Shown here: piece after piece, positions 7,852-15,089 of the stretch | How the letters are laid out: every line of letters starts with the position of its first letter | Position numbering within the stretch: position 1 is the first letter of the stretch | The notes under the pieces: generated by a model | What the model saw: the letters and a program-made list of their open reading frames with translations, nothing else | Database searches by the model: none | What the model was told of the DNA's origin: nothing | Translations under genes and position numbers: made by a program | NCBI RefSeq assembly: GCF_002101785.1 | Contig: NZ_LQPJ01000109.1 | Coordinates: 62,001 to 126,000 of the forward strand | DNA: 64,000 nucleotides | DNA from: Mycobacterium palustre | GTDB taxonomy: Bacteria; Actinomycetota; Actinomycetes; Mycobacteriales; Mycobacteriaceae | Reading direction: 5' to 3'

Positions 7852-8913
7852 GTGACCGCCCGCCTGCGACCCGAGCTGTCCGGGCTCCCGGTTTACGTCC
7901 CCGGCAAAACGGTGCCCGGTTCGATCAAACTGGCCAGCAACGAGACGGTGTTGGGCCCGCTGCCCAGCGTGCGCGCGGCCATCGAACGGGCCACGGACAC
8001 GGTCCACCGCTATCCCGACAGTGCCAACGTCCAGCTCAAGGCGGCGCTGGCGAAACATCTTGGATCGGACTTCGCGCCCGAGCAGGTCGCGGTGAGTTGC
8101 GGTTCGGTGAGTTTATGCCAGCAGCTCATCCAAATCAGCGCCTCCGTCGGCGACGAGGTGGTGATGGGATGGCACAGCTTCGAGCTTTACCCGCCTATGG
8201 TGCAGGTGGCCGGGGCCGTCGCCGTCAAGGTGCCGTTGATCGACCATACGTTCGACCTCTACGCGATGCTGGCCGCGGTGACCGAGCGCACGCGGTTGAT
8301 CTTCGTTTGCAACCCCAACAATCCGACGTCGACAGTCGTCGACCCCGACGTGCTGACCCGGTTCGTCGAGGCCGTCCCGTCGCACATCCTGATCGCCATC
8401 GACGAGGCCTACGTCGAGTACATCCGTGACGGGATGTCGCCCGACAGCTTGCAATTCGCCCGTTCTCGGAGCAATGTCGTTGTGCTGCGAACCTTTTCGA
8501 AGGCGTACGGGTTGGCCGGGCTGCGCGTCGGCTACGCGGTGGGCCACCCCGACCTGATCACCGCGCTGGACCAGGTCTACGTGCCGTTTGCGGTGACTAA
8601 CGTCTCGCAGGCCGCCGCCATCGCCTCCCTGGGCGCCGCCGACGAGTTGCTGTCTCGCACTGACGCCGTGGTCGCCGAGCGCTCCCGGGTCACCGCCGGC
8701 TTGCAAGAGGCCGGATATGCGCTGCCCCCGTCGCAGGCCAACTTCGTCTGGCTGCCCCTGGGGCCCCGCACACTGGACTTCGTAGCGCGGGCGGCCGAGG
8801 CGCGCATCGTGGTCCGGCCGTTCGCGCCGGACGGCGTCCGGATCACCATCGGCGCGCCGGAGGAGAACGACGCGCTGCTACGGTTTGCCCGCGATTGGAT
8901 CAAGGACCAATGA
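7852..8913 (+). CDS. hisC2: Histidinol-phosphate/aromatic aminotransferase HisC2
   Basis: A 353-residue fold-type I PLP aminotransferase. It has CNPNNPTS (about 153-160), DEAYVEY (184-190) and the PLP lysine K217 in RTFSKAYGLAGLRVGY, all typical of the HisC family. The reaction is transamination of histidinol phosphate or aromatic 2-oxo acids with glutamate. The gene lies downstream of the tRNA pair, as hisC2 (Rv3772) does in M. tuberculosis; the second hisC is normally in the his operon, so the aromatic role is plausible. The start is GTG. The stop overlaps an ATGA that opens the following degraded frame. Confidence 0.9.
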   Translation: MTARLRPELSGLPVYVPGKTVPGSIKLASNETVLGPLPSVRAAIERATDTVHRYPDSANVQLKAALAKHLGSDFAPEQVAVSCGSVSLCQQLIQISASVGDEVVMGWHSFELYPPMVQVAGAVAVKVPLIDHTFDLYAMLAAVTERTRLIFVCNPNNPTSTVVDPDVLTRFVEAVPSHILIAIDEAYVEYIRDGMSPDSLQFARSRSNVVVLRTFSKAYGLAGLRVGYAVGHPDLITALDQVYVPFAVTNVSQAAAIASLGAADELLSRTDAVVAERSRVTAGLQEAGYALPPSQANFVWLPLGPRTLDFVARAAEARIVVRPFAPDGVRITIGAPEENDALLRFARDWIKDQ

Positions 8914-9211
8914 CTTTGTCCCGCAAGAAGTTCAACGCTGCAGCCCGCGACCAACGGCTGAAAATGGCGGACTGGTTCGGCGCGCGTCACCTCCCGCGGG
9001 CCGCCAAGTCATCAAGGCGATGGGCAAGGTCGAGGCCAGCCAGTGGCTAGAAAACTTCCATCACCCGCCCGCTGGATACCGCGAGTACTCGTTCATGATC
9101 GATGACGCCCTGGTGCTCAACGCCCGGGCCACCGCGAGGCCTTCGGTATTAATGTCGGCGGCTCGCCGCCCGCCACACCTTGCGGGCAGTTCCCTCGACT
9201 CGGGCTATTGA
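8910..9211 (+). pseudogene. Probable frameshifted remnant downstream of hisC2
   Basis: A frame opening at ATG 8910 (ATGA overlap with the hisC2 stop) reads MTLSRKKFNAAARDQRLKMA and DWFGARHLPRAA, then degenerates and stops at 9050. Another frame takes over with VIKAMGKVEASQWLENFHHP and PAGYREYSFMIDDALVLNAR, then ends in low-quality sequence at 9211. The two protein-like stretches in adjacent frames look like one gene broken by a frameshift near 9000. I do not recognise the family. It could also be two chance frames; the confident part is only that no intact gene is present. Confidence 0.35.
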
Positions 9212-9222
9212 CTAATCATGGC

Positions 9223-9236
9223 GAACGATCGTTATC
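9223..9236. promoter_or_regulatory. Palindromic motif GAACGATCGTT upstream of the membrane protein
   Basis: GAACGATCGTTATC lies about 60 bases upstream of the GTG at 9294 and contains the 10-bp palindrome AACGATCGTT. The same 11-mer GAACGATCGTT recurs at 28194 in front of an LLM oxidoreductase, and a variant is at 29301 in front of the paralogous membrane protein. A binding site for a TetR-type dimer is inferred. Confidence 0.45.
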
Positions 9237-9293
9237 ATGGATCAGTTCGATGGAAGTCGTCACACAGAGGTTGCGACGTGCAAAGGAGCTGGC

Positions 9294-10070
9294 GTGGCCC
9301 AACCTTCCGGGCGGAGTTTCTTCTCTGAACGCAGCCAGCGTGCGATCTTGTGGTGGGGAATTGTCCTGGCTGTCGTTTATGCCATCGCTTTCATCTTCTT
9401 GTTGCAGCAGGTCCCATTGAAGAATCCGGCGTGGAGCGCCGATCAGGTGGCCGACTGGTACGTGCGCAACGAAGGCAAAATCAAGTTGGGCGCCGTTCTG
9501 TGCAGCTGGACGGGCGCTTTCATGATGCCGATTCTAGTCGTCCTAAGTATTCAAATGGCGCGGGTCGAAACGGGTGGTTGGAAGGTCTGGAGCGCGTTGT
9601 CGCTCGTCAGCGGTGCGCTGATGTCGCTGTTCTTAGCGCTTCCGCCGCTGTTTTGGGGCGTGGCGGCATACACCGCACCTCGGAAAAACTCGGAGGTCAC
9701 CACGCTGATGCACGAGTTGGCATCGCTGACCATGACGACGACCGACCAGTTCTACGTCTTTTTGTGGGTCGGCGTTTCGGTGATCGCTCTGCGGCCGGCC
9801 ACCCGACTGGTCCAGAACAATCCGTTCCCGCGCTGGTGGGGCTATACGTCGCTGTGGATAACGATTATGTTCGAGGCGGGCGCTATTGCATTCATCCCGC
9901 GCTCGGGCCCGTTTGCGTGGAACGGTCTCCTCGTGTTTTGGTCGCCGTTTGTCCTGTTCACCGTCTGGATCACGGTTCAGAGCTGGTTAATCTTCCGGGC
10001 GTTGCGTGGCCAAGTGGCAGAATCGGACGCCTTGCCCGTAGCGGTCACAGAGACCGCCGCGGCTTCCTAA
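9294..10070 (+). CDS. Six-helix membrane protein, paralog of the one at 29,353
   Basis: A 258-residue protein with about six predicted membrane spans; the first is near residues 18-38 and the last near 222-243. Its second half shares a clear pattern with the protein at 29,353: FPRWWGYTSLWITIMF versus FPRWLGYYNLWVALMF, and GPFAWNGLL versus GPLAWNGII. The GTG at 9294 has a strong AAAGGAG site at 9282-9288, which decides the start. It precedes a TetR gene on the same strand. The family is unknown to me. Lipid or substrate transport is possible from context only. Confidence 0.75.
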   Translation: MAQPSGRSFFSERSQRAILWWGIVLAVVYAIAFIFLLQQVPLKNPAWSADQVADWYVRNEGKIKLGAVLCSWTGAFMMPILVVLSIQMARVETGGWKVWSALSLVSGALMSLFLALPPLFWGVAAYTAPRKNSEVTTLMHELASLTMTTTDQFYVFLWVGVSVIALRPATRLVQNNPFPRWWGYTSLWITIMFEAGAIAFIPRSGPFAWNGLLVFWSPFVLFTVWITVQSWLIFRALRGQVAESDALPVAVTETAAAS

Positions 10071-10482
10071 CCGTCGCTTACCAAGTCTGCGATGAGCCGG
10101 TGTCACAGCTTAGGACGACCGGCGGTGGGTGACCATGACGCTCCTCCGGTGTATTGACTTGTCTCGACCGGCAGGCGGTCGTCGGTGGGCACAATCCAGA
10201 TTCGAGCCCCCGGTGCCAACCCCCGCGCTGGCGAATCTCCCTGAGAGTCGTTCAATTTCGGCACGTGCCCGGATCGGTAACCGCAGTCAACACCGTTGAT
10301 ACCATTACCCGTTGCAGCTGCCGTAGAGAGGCCTACAAATCCCGCGGTCGGCGCAAACCGTGCATCCAAGGTGGCGGCGGAAGGCCCGCGAATGTTTCGG
10401 ACACCTCCTCGTCACCCCCGTGCCACAAACACTAGTGAGCTTCGGCCCTCCGAGGTGCCGGTCGACGTGCCAAAATAGCGAG
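10071..10482. other. Non-coding stretch between membrane protein and TetR gene
   Basis: About 410 bases without a supportable gene. A minus-strand frame covers 10103-10369 but its protein lacks family features. The interval presumably holds the TetR promoter; I see no clear -35/-10 pair or perfect operator. Confidence 0.5.
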
Positions 10483-11148
10483 GTGCCCATAAAGCCAATA
10501 GTCGACGGCCAAAAGGTGGCGCGCGGTGAAGGGAAGCGCTTGCTGCTGGAGTCGGCTCGCGCGCTGTTCGCGGAGCGCGGTTACGCGGGCACCAGTACGA
10601 GAGCAATCGCCCGGGCTGCCTCGGTGTCGGAGCCGATGATCTTCCGCCACTTCGGATCGAAGGCCAAGCTCTTCGAAGAGGCTGTACTCGCCCCCTTCAA
10701 CACCTTTGTCTCCGAGTACATAGCGGACTGGGGTGCGCGGCCCCGCGGTGAGAAAAGCCCATATGTGGAGATGTATGAGTTCTATCGTGGCGTCTACGAG
10801 GTACTGTCGGCCAATCGGCGATTGATCCACGAGATGATCGGTGCCCGCGCCGCAAGCGGGCCGTTGACCACCGACACCGCTCCGGCACCGCAGCTTGGTG
10901 CGCTCCTCGAACGGTTCGAAGCAATCGTTGAGCGCGAGATCCAGGATCGCGGATTCCGTCCCTTCGACCCCGCGGTCATGACGCGGCTGATCTTCGGACT
11001 CGTATTCGCGATCGCGGTATTCGGAGACTGGATGTTCGAGGGTGCAACCCGCCCGCAGCCAGGCATCGAGGAGTTCCTCGACGAAATGGTTCGTCTCACC
11101 ATCGACGGGGCCTACCCGCGGGGCGCTAGGCCAGCCGCGGCGACATGA
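10483..11148 (+). CDS. TetR-family transcriptional regulator
   Basis: A 221-residue protein with an N-terminal helix-turn-helix: LLLESARALFAERGYAGTST, then AIARAASVSEPMIFRHFGSK (about residues 17-57), the canonical TetR DNA-binding pattern. The C-terminal half is helical and ligand-binding in this family; ILSEE-like specificity cannot be read. GTG at 10483 is taken as the start because the homologous region begins shortly after; the frame is open upstream. It follows the membrane protein at 9294, whose promoter carries the GAACGATCGTT motif, so it is a candidate regulator of that motif. This link is inference. Confidence 0.85.
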   Translation: MPIKPIVDGQKVARGEGKRLLLESARALFAERGYAGTSTRAIARAASVSEPMIFRHFGSKAKLFEEAVLAPFNTFVSEYIADWGARPRGEKSPYVEMYEFYRGVYEVLSANRRLIHEMIGARAASGPLTTDTAPAPQLGALLERFEAIVEREIQDRGFRPFDPAVMTRLIFGLVFAIAVFGDWMFEGATRPQPGIEEFLDEMVRLTIDGAYPRGARPAAAT

Positions 11149-11652
11149 CCGGGCACCGCCCTTCCGCCGGGCTGGGGTCCTGACCTGGTGCATAACGGGA
11201 GCGCGTAACTGGTCGACCGGGAGTCCGGCATCAGCGGCAGGATGTCGCCGACGCTGACGCAGGTGGCTCCGACGTCGATCAACTGTTGTGGTTGTGCGGC
11301 AACGGATTACACGGTGCGGATCCAACGGTTCGTTGTTGTTGCACACGGCATTGATCATCACGGTCGCCGCGGCGCGGGTAGGCGCGCCGCTAGGTGAGAG
11401 CCACCAGGGCGACCCGTCCGGCTGGCCGACACTCGCAGCGTCGCTTCCCAACGAGCCGCGGTTGAGGCAGTCCGCGTGGCGTCGAGACTGGGTTCGATCC
11501 GATTTGTGCACGATCGTCTTGCCCGCCTCTAGGAACCGGGAGTGAGGCCGGCCGGGTTCCCGCAGCGGAGCCCATGGCGAAGGGGTGATCATTACCGCCG
11601 GGGCAACACGCGGCGAGGCGAGCCGACACCGATTGACCAGCGTGGCGGTCAC
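11149..11652. other. Intergenic stretch with no supportable gene
   Basis: About 500 bases between the TetR gene and the convergent DUF305-like gene. Short frames exist on both strands but none shows a recognisable domain, a ribosome binding site or a consistent codon pattern. I see no clear terminator. Confidence 0.5.
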
Positions 11653-12264
11653 TTAACTGCCAAGCATTTCTTGCATCTGGCCGATTTCGGCCTGCCGCGT
11701 CTTCACAACCTGCTTGGCGAGGCTCACGGCGTCCACGTTCTTTCCGTTGGCAATTTCGGCGTTGGCCTGCTCAATTGCGCCCTGGTCAAGATTGATCATC
11801 GACTTTAGCCATAGGGTGTCGAATTCGGGTCCGTACAATGTATTAAGCTGGGTAACGGTCGCACTGTCGACCATGCCGTGAGCTGTGAGACTGGGTCCGC
11901 CGCCACCCGGCGTTTGGTTGTCCTGGTCCTCTTTCCACTGCGCCCTCAGCGCCTTCAAGACCTGGGTATCCAACTGCAGGGCCGCTTCGGACTTAGCTGC
12001 AAACGTGGCGATCCCGGAGTCGGTAGAGTGGTCGTGAACGAGCAGCGTCAGGTTGATTCCCTGTTCTTCAAGCGCCGTCATGTTTCTCGCGAAAGTCACG
12101 TCGGTCGTGTTGTAGCCCGCAGGCTCCCCGGAAATAACGGGCTTGTCATCGCTGCGCGTGGGATGAGCCTGGTTGCCAGAACCTGAGCTGGCACAGGACG
12201 ATAGGAGCAACGCGGCAGCGCAGATCGCGAGGCCGGCGGCGCGGCGGGTGTTAAGCGACGGCAC
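11653..12264 (-). CDS. DUF305-like lipoprotein with altered metal-binding motifs
   Basis: A 203-residue protein starting VPSLNTRRAAGLAICAAALL followed by the lipobox LLSSC, so it is probably exported and lipid-anchored. The mature part follows the DUF305 pattern in two repeats: DVTFARNMTALEEQGI in the first and FDTLWLKSMINLDQGAIEQA in the second, with the family ending EIGQMQEMLGS. In typical DUF305 proteins these sites read MIPHHQ and MIAHHQG; here the paired histidines are gone in both. Start GTG at 12264 is chosen to place the signal peptide at the N-terminus; the frame is open upstream. Confidence 0.72.
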   Translation of the reverse strand: MPSLNTRRAAGLAICAAALLLSSCASSGSGNQAHPTRSDDKPVISGEPAGYNTTDVTFARNMTALEEQGINLTLLVHDHSTDSGIATFAAKSEAALQLDTQVLKALRAQWKEDQDNQTPGGGGPSLTAHGMVDSATVTQLNTLYGPEFDTLWLKSMINLDQGAIEQANAEIANGKNVDAVSLAKQVVKTRQAEIGQMQEMLGS

Positions 12265-12531
12265 GGTGTGAGCGTAGTGGATGCTTTTTCGCTCTTGGGC
12301 TACTCTAGGCAACCTCATTCGCCCACAGGGGTCCATTTTGTGGCGGCGAGCAGGCCCGCCTGCCGGGGGCCACGCCGTGCGTCGACGCAAATTCGGCCGG
12401 TTTGGCCTGGCGCCACGGGCGGGCGATGTCCGCGTCGCACGCTGAAGACGCCGGTTCGTGCTAGCTGAGTCTGCCGGCGATCGATCGTTCTCGTCGATCT
12501 TGCCTTCCCGCCCTTCCATGGCCCGGACGTC

Positions 12532-12600
12532 GATTAGATAGACAGCCGGTCTCACTAATCCGACGGCGTTTGATTAGGGAGACTCGCGGTCTCACTAATC
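12532..12600. repeat. Two tandem 29-bp near-palindromes, 40-bp period
   Basis: Copy one is GATTAGATAGACA-GCC-GGTCTCACTAATC (12532-12560) and copy two GATTAGGGAGACT-CGC-GGTCTCACTAATC (12572-12600). The right arms are identical; the left arms differ from the exact complement GATTAGTGAGACC at three and two positions. Spacing of 40 bp places both on nearly the same helix face. A two-site operator is inferred. Confidence 0.6.
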
Positions 12601-12691
12601 GGACGGCGGCCACCGCAGGGCGAAGCCGGTGCGGCGCCCCGGCTCGCGCACCAGCGCGCGCGGTGAGATCGCTTCTCGGACAGGCCCAAAG

Positions 12692-12708
12692 GTACAGCGA
12701 CACTAAAC
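12692..12708. promoter_or_regulatory. Imperfect copy of the 17-bp CTAAAC palindrome
   Basis: GTACAGCGACACTAAAC matches 13 of 17 positions of the perfect palindrome at 12863-12879. It probably represents a weaker second site for the same protein. Confidence 0.35.
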
Positions 12709-12862
12709 CTTGCCACCAGTGACGGCCGCGAGTGGACAGCCCTGAGCGTTCGCGGCGAGGCGGCGACGGCACCCCGGGTGCGCTTTTGCCCTGCTGGACA
12801 GATGTGTCGAATCGTACCGGCGAGACCGGATCTGACTGGTCAGGAGCCCCGTCCCCAGAGTG

Positions 12863-12879
12863 GTTTAGTGACGCTAAAC
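12863..12879. promoter_or_regulatory. Perfect inverted repeat GTTTAG-N5-CTAAAC
   Basis: GTTTAGTGACGCTAAAC has six-base perfect arms around TGACG, about 400 bases upstream of yrbEA. It is typical in form of a dimeric repressor site; the cognate protein is unknown. Confidence 0.45.
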
Positions 12880-13149
12880 TCGCGTGGCGAAAGCCTTTTC
12901 GTCACCTCTTCGGCACCGGCTCGCATGCGCCGGAGCCGATGGCATCACCCGGAACGGCCGCACCGCTGGCCCATGTATATCTAATCTTGATAAAAAGGTG
13001 CTACCTGCGTGGGTCGAGCGGCTTCGGGGCCGCGGTTCGCCGGCCGTCGACTCGGCCGTGAAAGGCTAAGCGGGGCAGTGTAAGTCGGTCGACCAATCAG
13101 GCCATCGAGGGCCGGCACAATTTTTTGAGACGGCTCGGACAGAAAACTA

Positions 13150-13178
13150 TTGACTTAGGACTTGCCGCTGCATAATGT
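13150..13178 (+). promoter_or_regulatory. Sigma-A-like promoter of the mce operon
   Basis: TTGACT at 13150-13155 is followed by CATAAT at 13171-13176 (15-base spacer) or, overlapping it, TAATGT at 13173-13178 (17-base spacer). This is the best promoter match upstream of yrbEA and in the right orientation. Confidence 0.5.
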
Positions 13179-13223
13179 GGTCCCGCACACCTCAGGTCCA
13201 AAGTGTGGTCCGGATTACCTCAG
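13177..13223 (+). repeat. Direct repeats GTGGTCC-N5-ACCTCAG over the mce promoter start region
   Basis: GTGGTCCCGCACACCTCAG (13177-13195) is repeated as GTGGTCCGGATTACCTCAG (13205-13223), start-to-start 28 bases. The first copy begins at the -10 element, where a bound protein would block initiation. Repressor sites are inferred. Confidence 0.5.
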
Positions 13224-13282
13224 CTCATCGGATGGACACGAGGAACGAGCGAGATAGTTGGCGGAAGGGGGAGAGGGATCGA

Positions 13283-13429
13283 GTGCCAGAAGTCTATTCA
13301 CCTCTGACACTTCCGTGGTCGGCGATCGCGGCGGGTGAGCGAGGGCAGACACCGTTTCCGGCGAGCTTCGTCAGGCTCGCAGCGGCCGGTCCTACCGGCG
13401 CCGGGGAAAACAGTAGTGAGGCCTGCTAG
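13283..13429 (+). CDS. Possible 48-codon leader ORF coupled to yrbEA
   Basis: GTG at 13283 follows a purine-rich stretch GGGGGAGAGGGATCGA, a very strong ribosome binding site, and reads VPEVYSPLTLPWSAIAAGER to a TAG at 13427-13429. The last base of this stop is the first base of the yrbEA GTG, so termination and re-initiation could be coupled. The peptide has no recognisable domain. It may be a true small gene, a translated leader, or chance. Confidence 0.3.
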   Translation: MPEVYSPLTLPWSAIAAGERGQTPFPASFVRLAAAGPTGAGENSSEAC

Positions 13430-14223
13430 TGGTCTCGACTGTACCGTTGGTTGGGCTGGCCAAGCCGCTGCAAAAGCCCCTCCGTGAGATCGGCGGCTTC
13501 TTAGCGCTGGCGTTGGACACCGGTGTCCTGGCCCTGCGCCCGCCGTTCTTTTGGCGTGAGGTTGTCGAGCAGTGCTGGTTCATCGCCCGAGTGTCGACCT
13601 TCCCCGCCATCGCGCAATCGATAAGTTTCAACGGCATGGTCGTGTTCTTGTTCGGCGTCGCGTCCGTCTCGTTCGGCGCGGGCGATGTCACCGGCGCGGC
13701 CTCGGGGCTGGCTACCGTTGCGCAGATCGGTCCGGTGACCACGGTATTTGTCTTGAGCGGTGCCGCCGCCACCGCAATGTGCGCCGACCTCGGCGCGCGC
13801 ACGATCCGCGAAGAGGTCGACGCCATGAGGGTGTTGGGCATCGACCCAATCCACCGGTTGGTGGTGCCCAGGGTCTTCGCGCTCCTCATTACCGGGAACT
13901 TGATCAACGGCTTGGTATGCATCGCGGGGCTGTGCGCCGACTACGCCTTCGCAATCTACGCTCTGAACTGCAATCCCGGCGCCTTCGCCTCGAGCGTCAC
14001 GCTACTCACCAGCCTTCCCGCGGTCGCGGTGAGCTTCCTCAAAGCCTCGATCTTCGGCGTGCTGGCCGGGTTGATCGCCTGCTACAAGGGGCTCACTGCG
14101 GGGGGCGGTCCGCAGGGGGTCGGTAACGCCGTCAACGAGACTGTAGTGTTCACATTTTTGGCTCTCCTGATCGTGAACATCATCGTTAGCGTAATCACTG
14201 CGACGACGACGCTGGCGACATGA
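13429..14223 (+). CDS. yrbEA: YrbEA-type MCE permease (first YrbE)
   Basis: A 264-residue integral membrane protein of the MlaE/YrbE permease family. The conserved segment ARTIREEVDAMRVLGIDPIH (about 124-143) is the MlaE cytoplasmic coupling helix that contacts the ATPase, and the C-terminal CYKGLTAGGGPQGVGNAVNE is also typical. In the Mce transporter the two YrbE subunits form the inner-membrane channel, driven by the MceG/Mkl ATPase encoded elsewhere. The GTG start overlaps the stop of the leader ORF; GAGG at 13417-13420 could serve as its ribosome binding site. The next gene overlaps by ATGA. Confidence 0.92.
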   Translation: MVSTVPLVGLAKPLQKPLREIGGFLALALDTGVLALRPPFFWREVVEQCWFIARVSTFPAIAQSISFNGMVVFLFGVASVSFGAGDVTGAASGLATVAQIGPVTTVFVLSGAAATAMCADLGARTIREEVDAMRVLGIDPIHRLVVPRVFALLITGNLINGLVCIAGLCADYAFAIYALNCNPGAFASSVTLLTSLPAVAVSFLKASIFGVLAGLIACYKGLTAGGGPQGVGNAVNETVVFTFLALLIVNIIVSVITATTTLAT

Positions 14224-15083
14224 CGGGCGACGTTAGGACGGTGGCCAGGGCCCGGTACCCGCGGTTGGCGCGCAGCACGCGCAAGTGGGGCCGCGAATGG
14301 ACGCGCCTCGGAGAACAAACGGCGTTCTATGCCAGAGCCCTTGTCGCGACCGGCGACGCTGTCGCCAGGTACAAGGCGGAGATCATGCGCGTCCTCGCCG
14401 ACATGAGCCTGGGCGTGGGTGCTCTGGCGTTGATCGGTGGAGAAGTAGTGATCCTCGCGGTCCTGACCGGCAGCGCTGCGGCCATCGTCGGGATCTTCGG
14501 CTACGTCCAAGCGAGCAGCCTCGGTGTGGGGGCGATCGCGGGATTCTTCTCCGCCTACGCCAACGTGCGCCTGCAGCTTCCCCTCATCATTGCGAACGGC
14601 CTCGCGGCCACGATCGGCGCCGGCGCCACCGCCCAACTCGGCGCCATGCGGATCAGCGAGGAGATCGACGCGTTGGAAGTCATCGGCATCCGGTCCATTG
14701 CGTACCTTGTGTCGACCCGGGTGCTGGGTGGCCTGTTAGTGGTGCCGCCGTTGTATTGCGTAACTTTTGTCGGCTCGGTGATAACAACTCGGACCATCGT
14801 CGTCCTCGCCTACCATCAGGGGGCGGGCGGCTTCGACCACTGGTTCTTTACCTTCCTGCTGCCGCGCGACGTGCTCGTGTCAGGGCTCGAATGCACCGTG
14901 CAGGCGGTGATCGTCATGCTCAGCCACACCTACTACGGATACACCGCCGCTGGCGGCCCCGCAGGCGTGGGCGAGGCGGTGGGGCGCGCCGTGCGCGCCT
15001 CGATCGTGGTGTCCATCACCTTAACTTTCGTGCTGTCCTTAGTCCTCTACGGGAAGTCGGGCGACTTCCACCTGTCGGGATAA
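14220..15083 (+). CDS. yrbEB: YrbEB-type MCE permease (second YrbE)
   Basis: A 287-residue MlaE-family permease. It has the matching coupling segment AMRISEEIDALEVIGIRSIA (about 142-161) and the C-terminal YYGYTAAGGPAGVGEAVGRA. Hydrophobic spans flank these. It should pair with YrbEA to form the permease of the Mce lipid importer in the cytoplasmic membrane. Its ATG overlaps the yrbEA stop (ATGA at 14220), so the two are translationally coupled. The long amphipathic N-terminus before the first span is normal for YrbEB proteins. Confidence 0.92.
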   Translation: MTGDVRTVARARYPRLARSTRKWGREWTRLGEQTAFYARALVATGDAVARYKAEIMRVLADMSLGVGALALIGGEVVILAVLTGSAAAIVGIFGYVQASSLGVGAIAGFFSAYANVRLQLPLIIANGLAATIGAGATAQLGAMRISEEIDALEVIGIRSIAYLVSTRVLGGLLVVPPLYCVTFVGSVITTRTIVVLAYHQGAGGFDHWFFTFLLPRDVLVSGLECTVQAVIVMLSHTYYGYTAAGGPAGVGEAVGRAVRASIVVSITLTFVLSLVLYGKSGDFHLSG

Positions 15084-15089
15084 CCTTCG

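Larger units (their letters stand above)
12265..13282. other. About 1 kb non-coding regulatory region upstream of the mce operon
   Basis: No supportable gene on either strand. The stretch contains two tandem 29-bp near-palindromes (12532-12600), two copies of a 17-bp GTNNAG...CTAAAC element (12692, 12863) and a sigma-A-like promoter with overlapping direct repeats (13150-13223). Its length and symmetric repeats suggest control of the divergent DUF305-like gene and the mce operon. Confidence 0.6.

Noticed and set aside
10103..10369. 88-codon minus-strand frame before the TetR gene
   Set aside because: No ribosome binding site, family or codon pattern; treated as intergenic.
10432..11652. A 406-codon minus-strand frame
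   Set aside because: It is antisense to the TetR gene and runs into non-coding DNA; no domain, no ribosome binding site.
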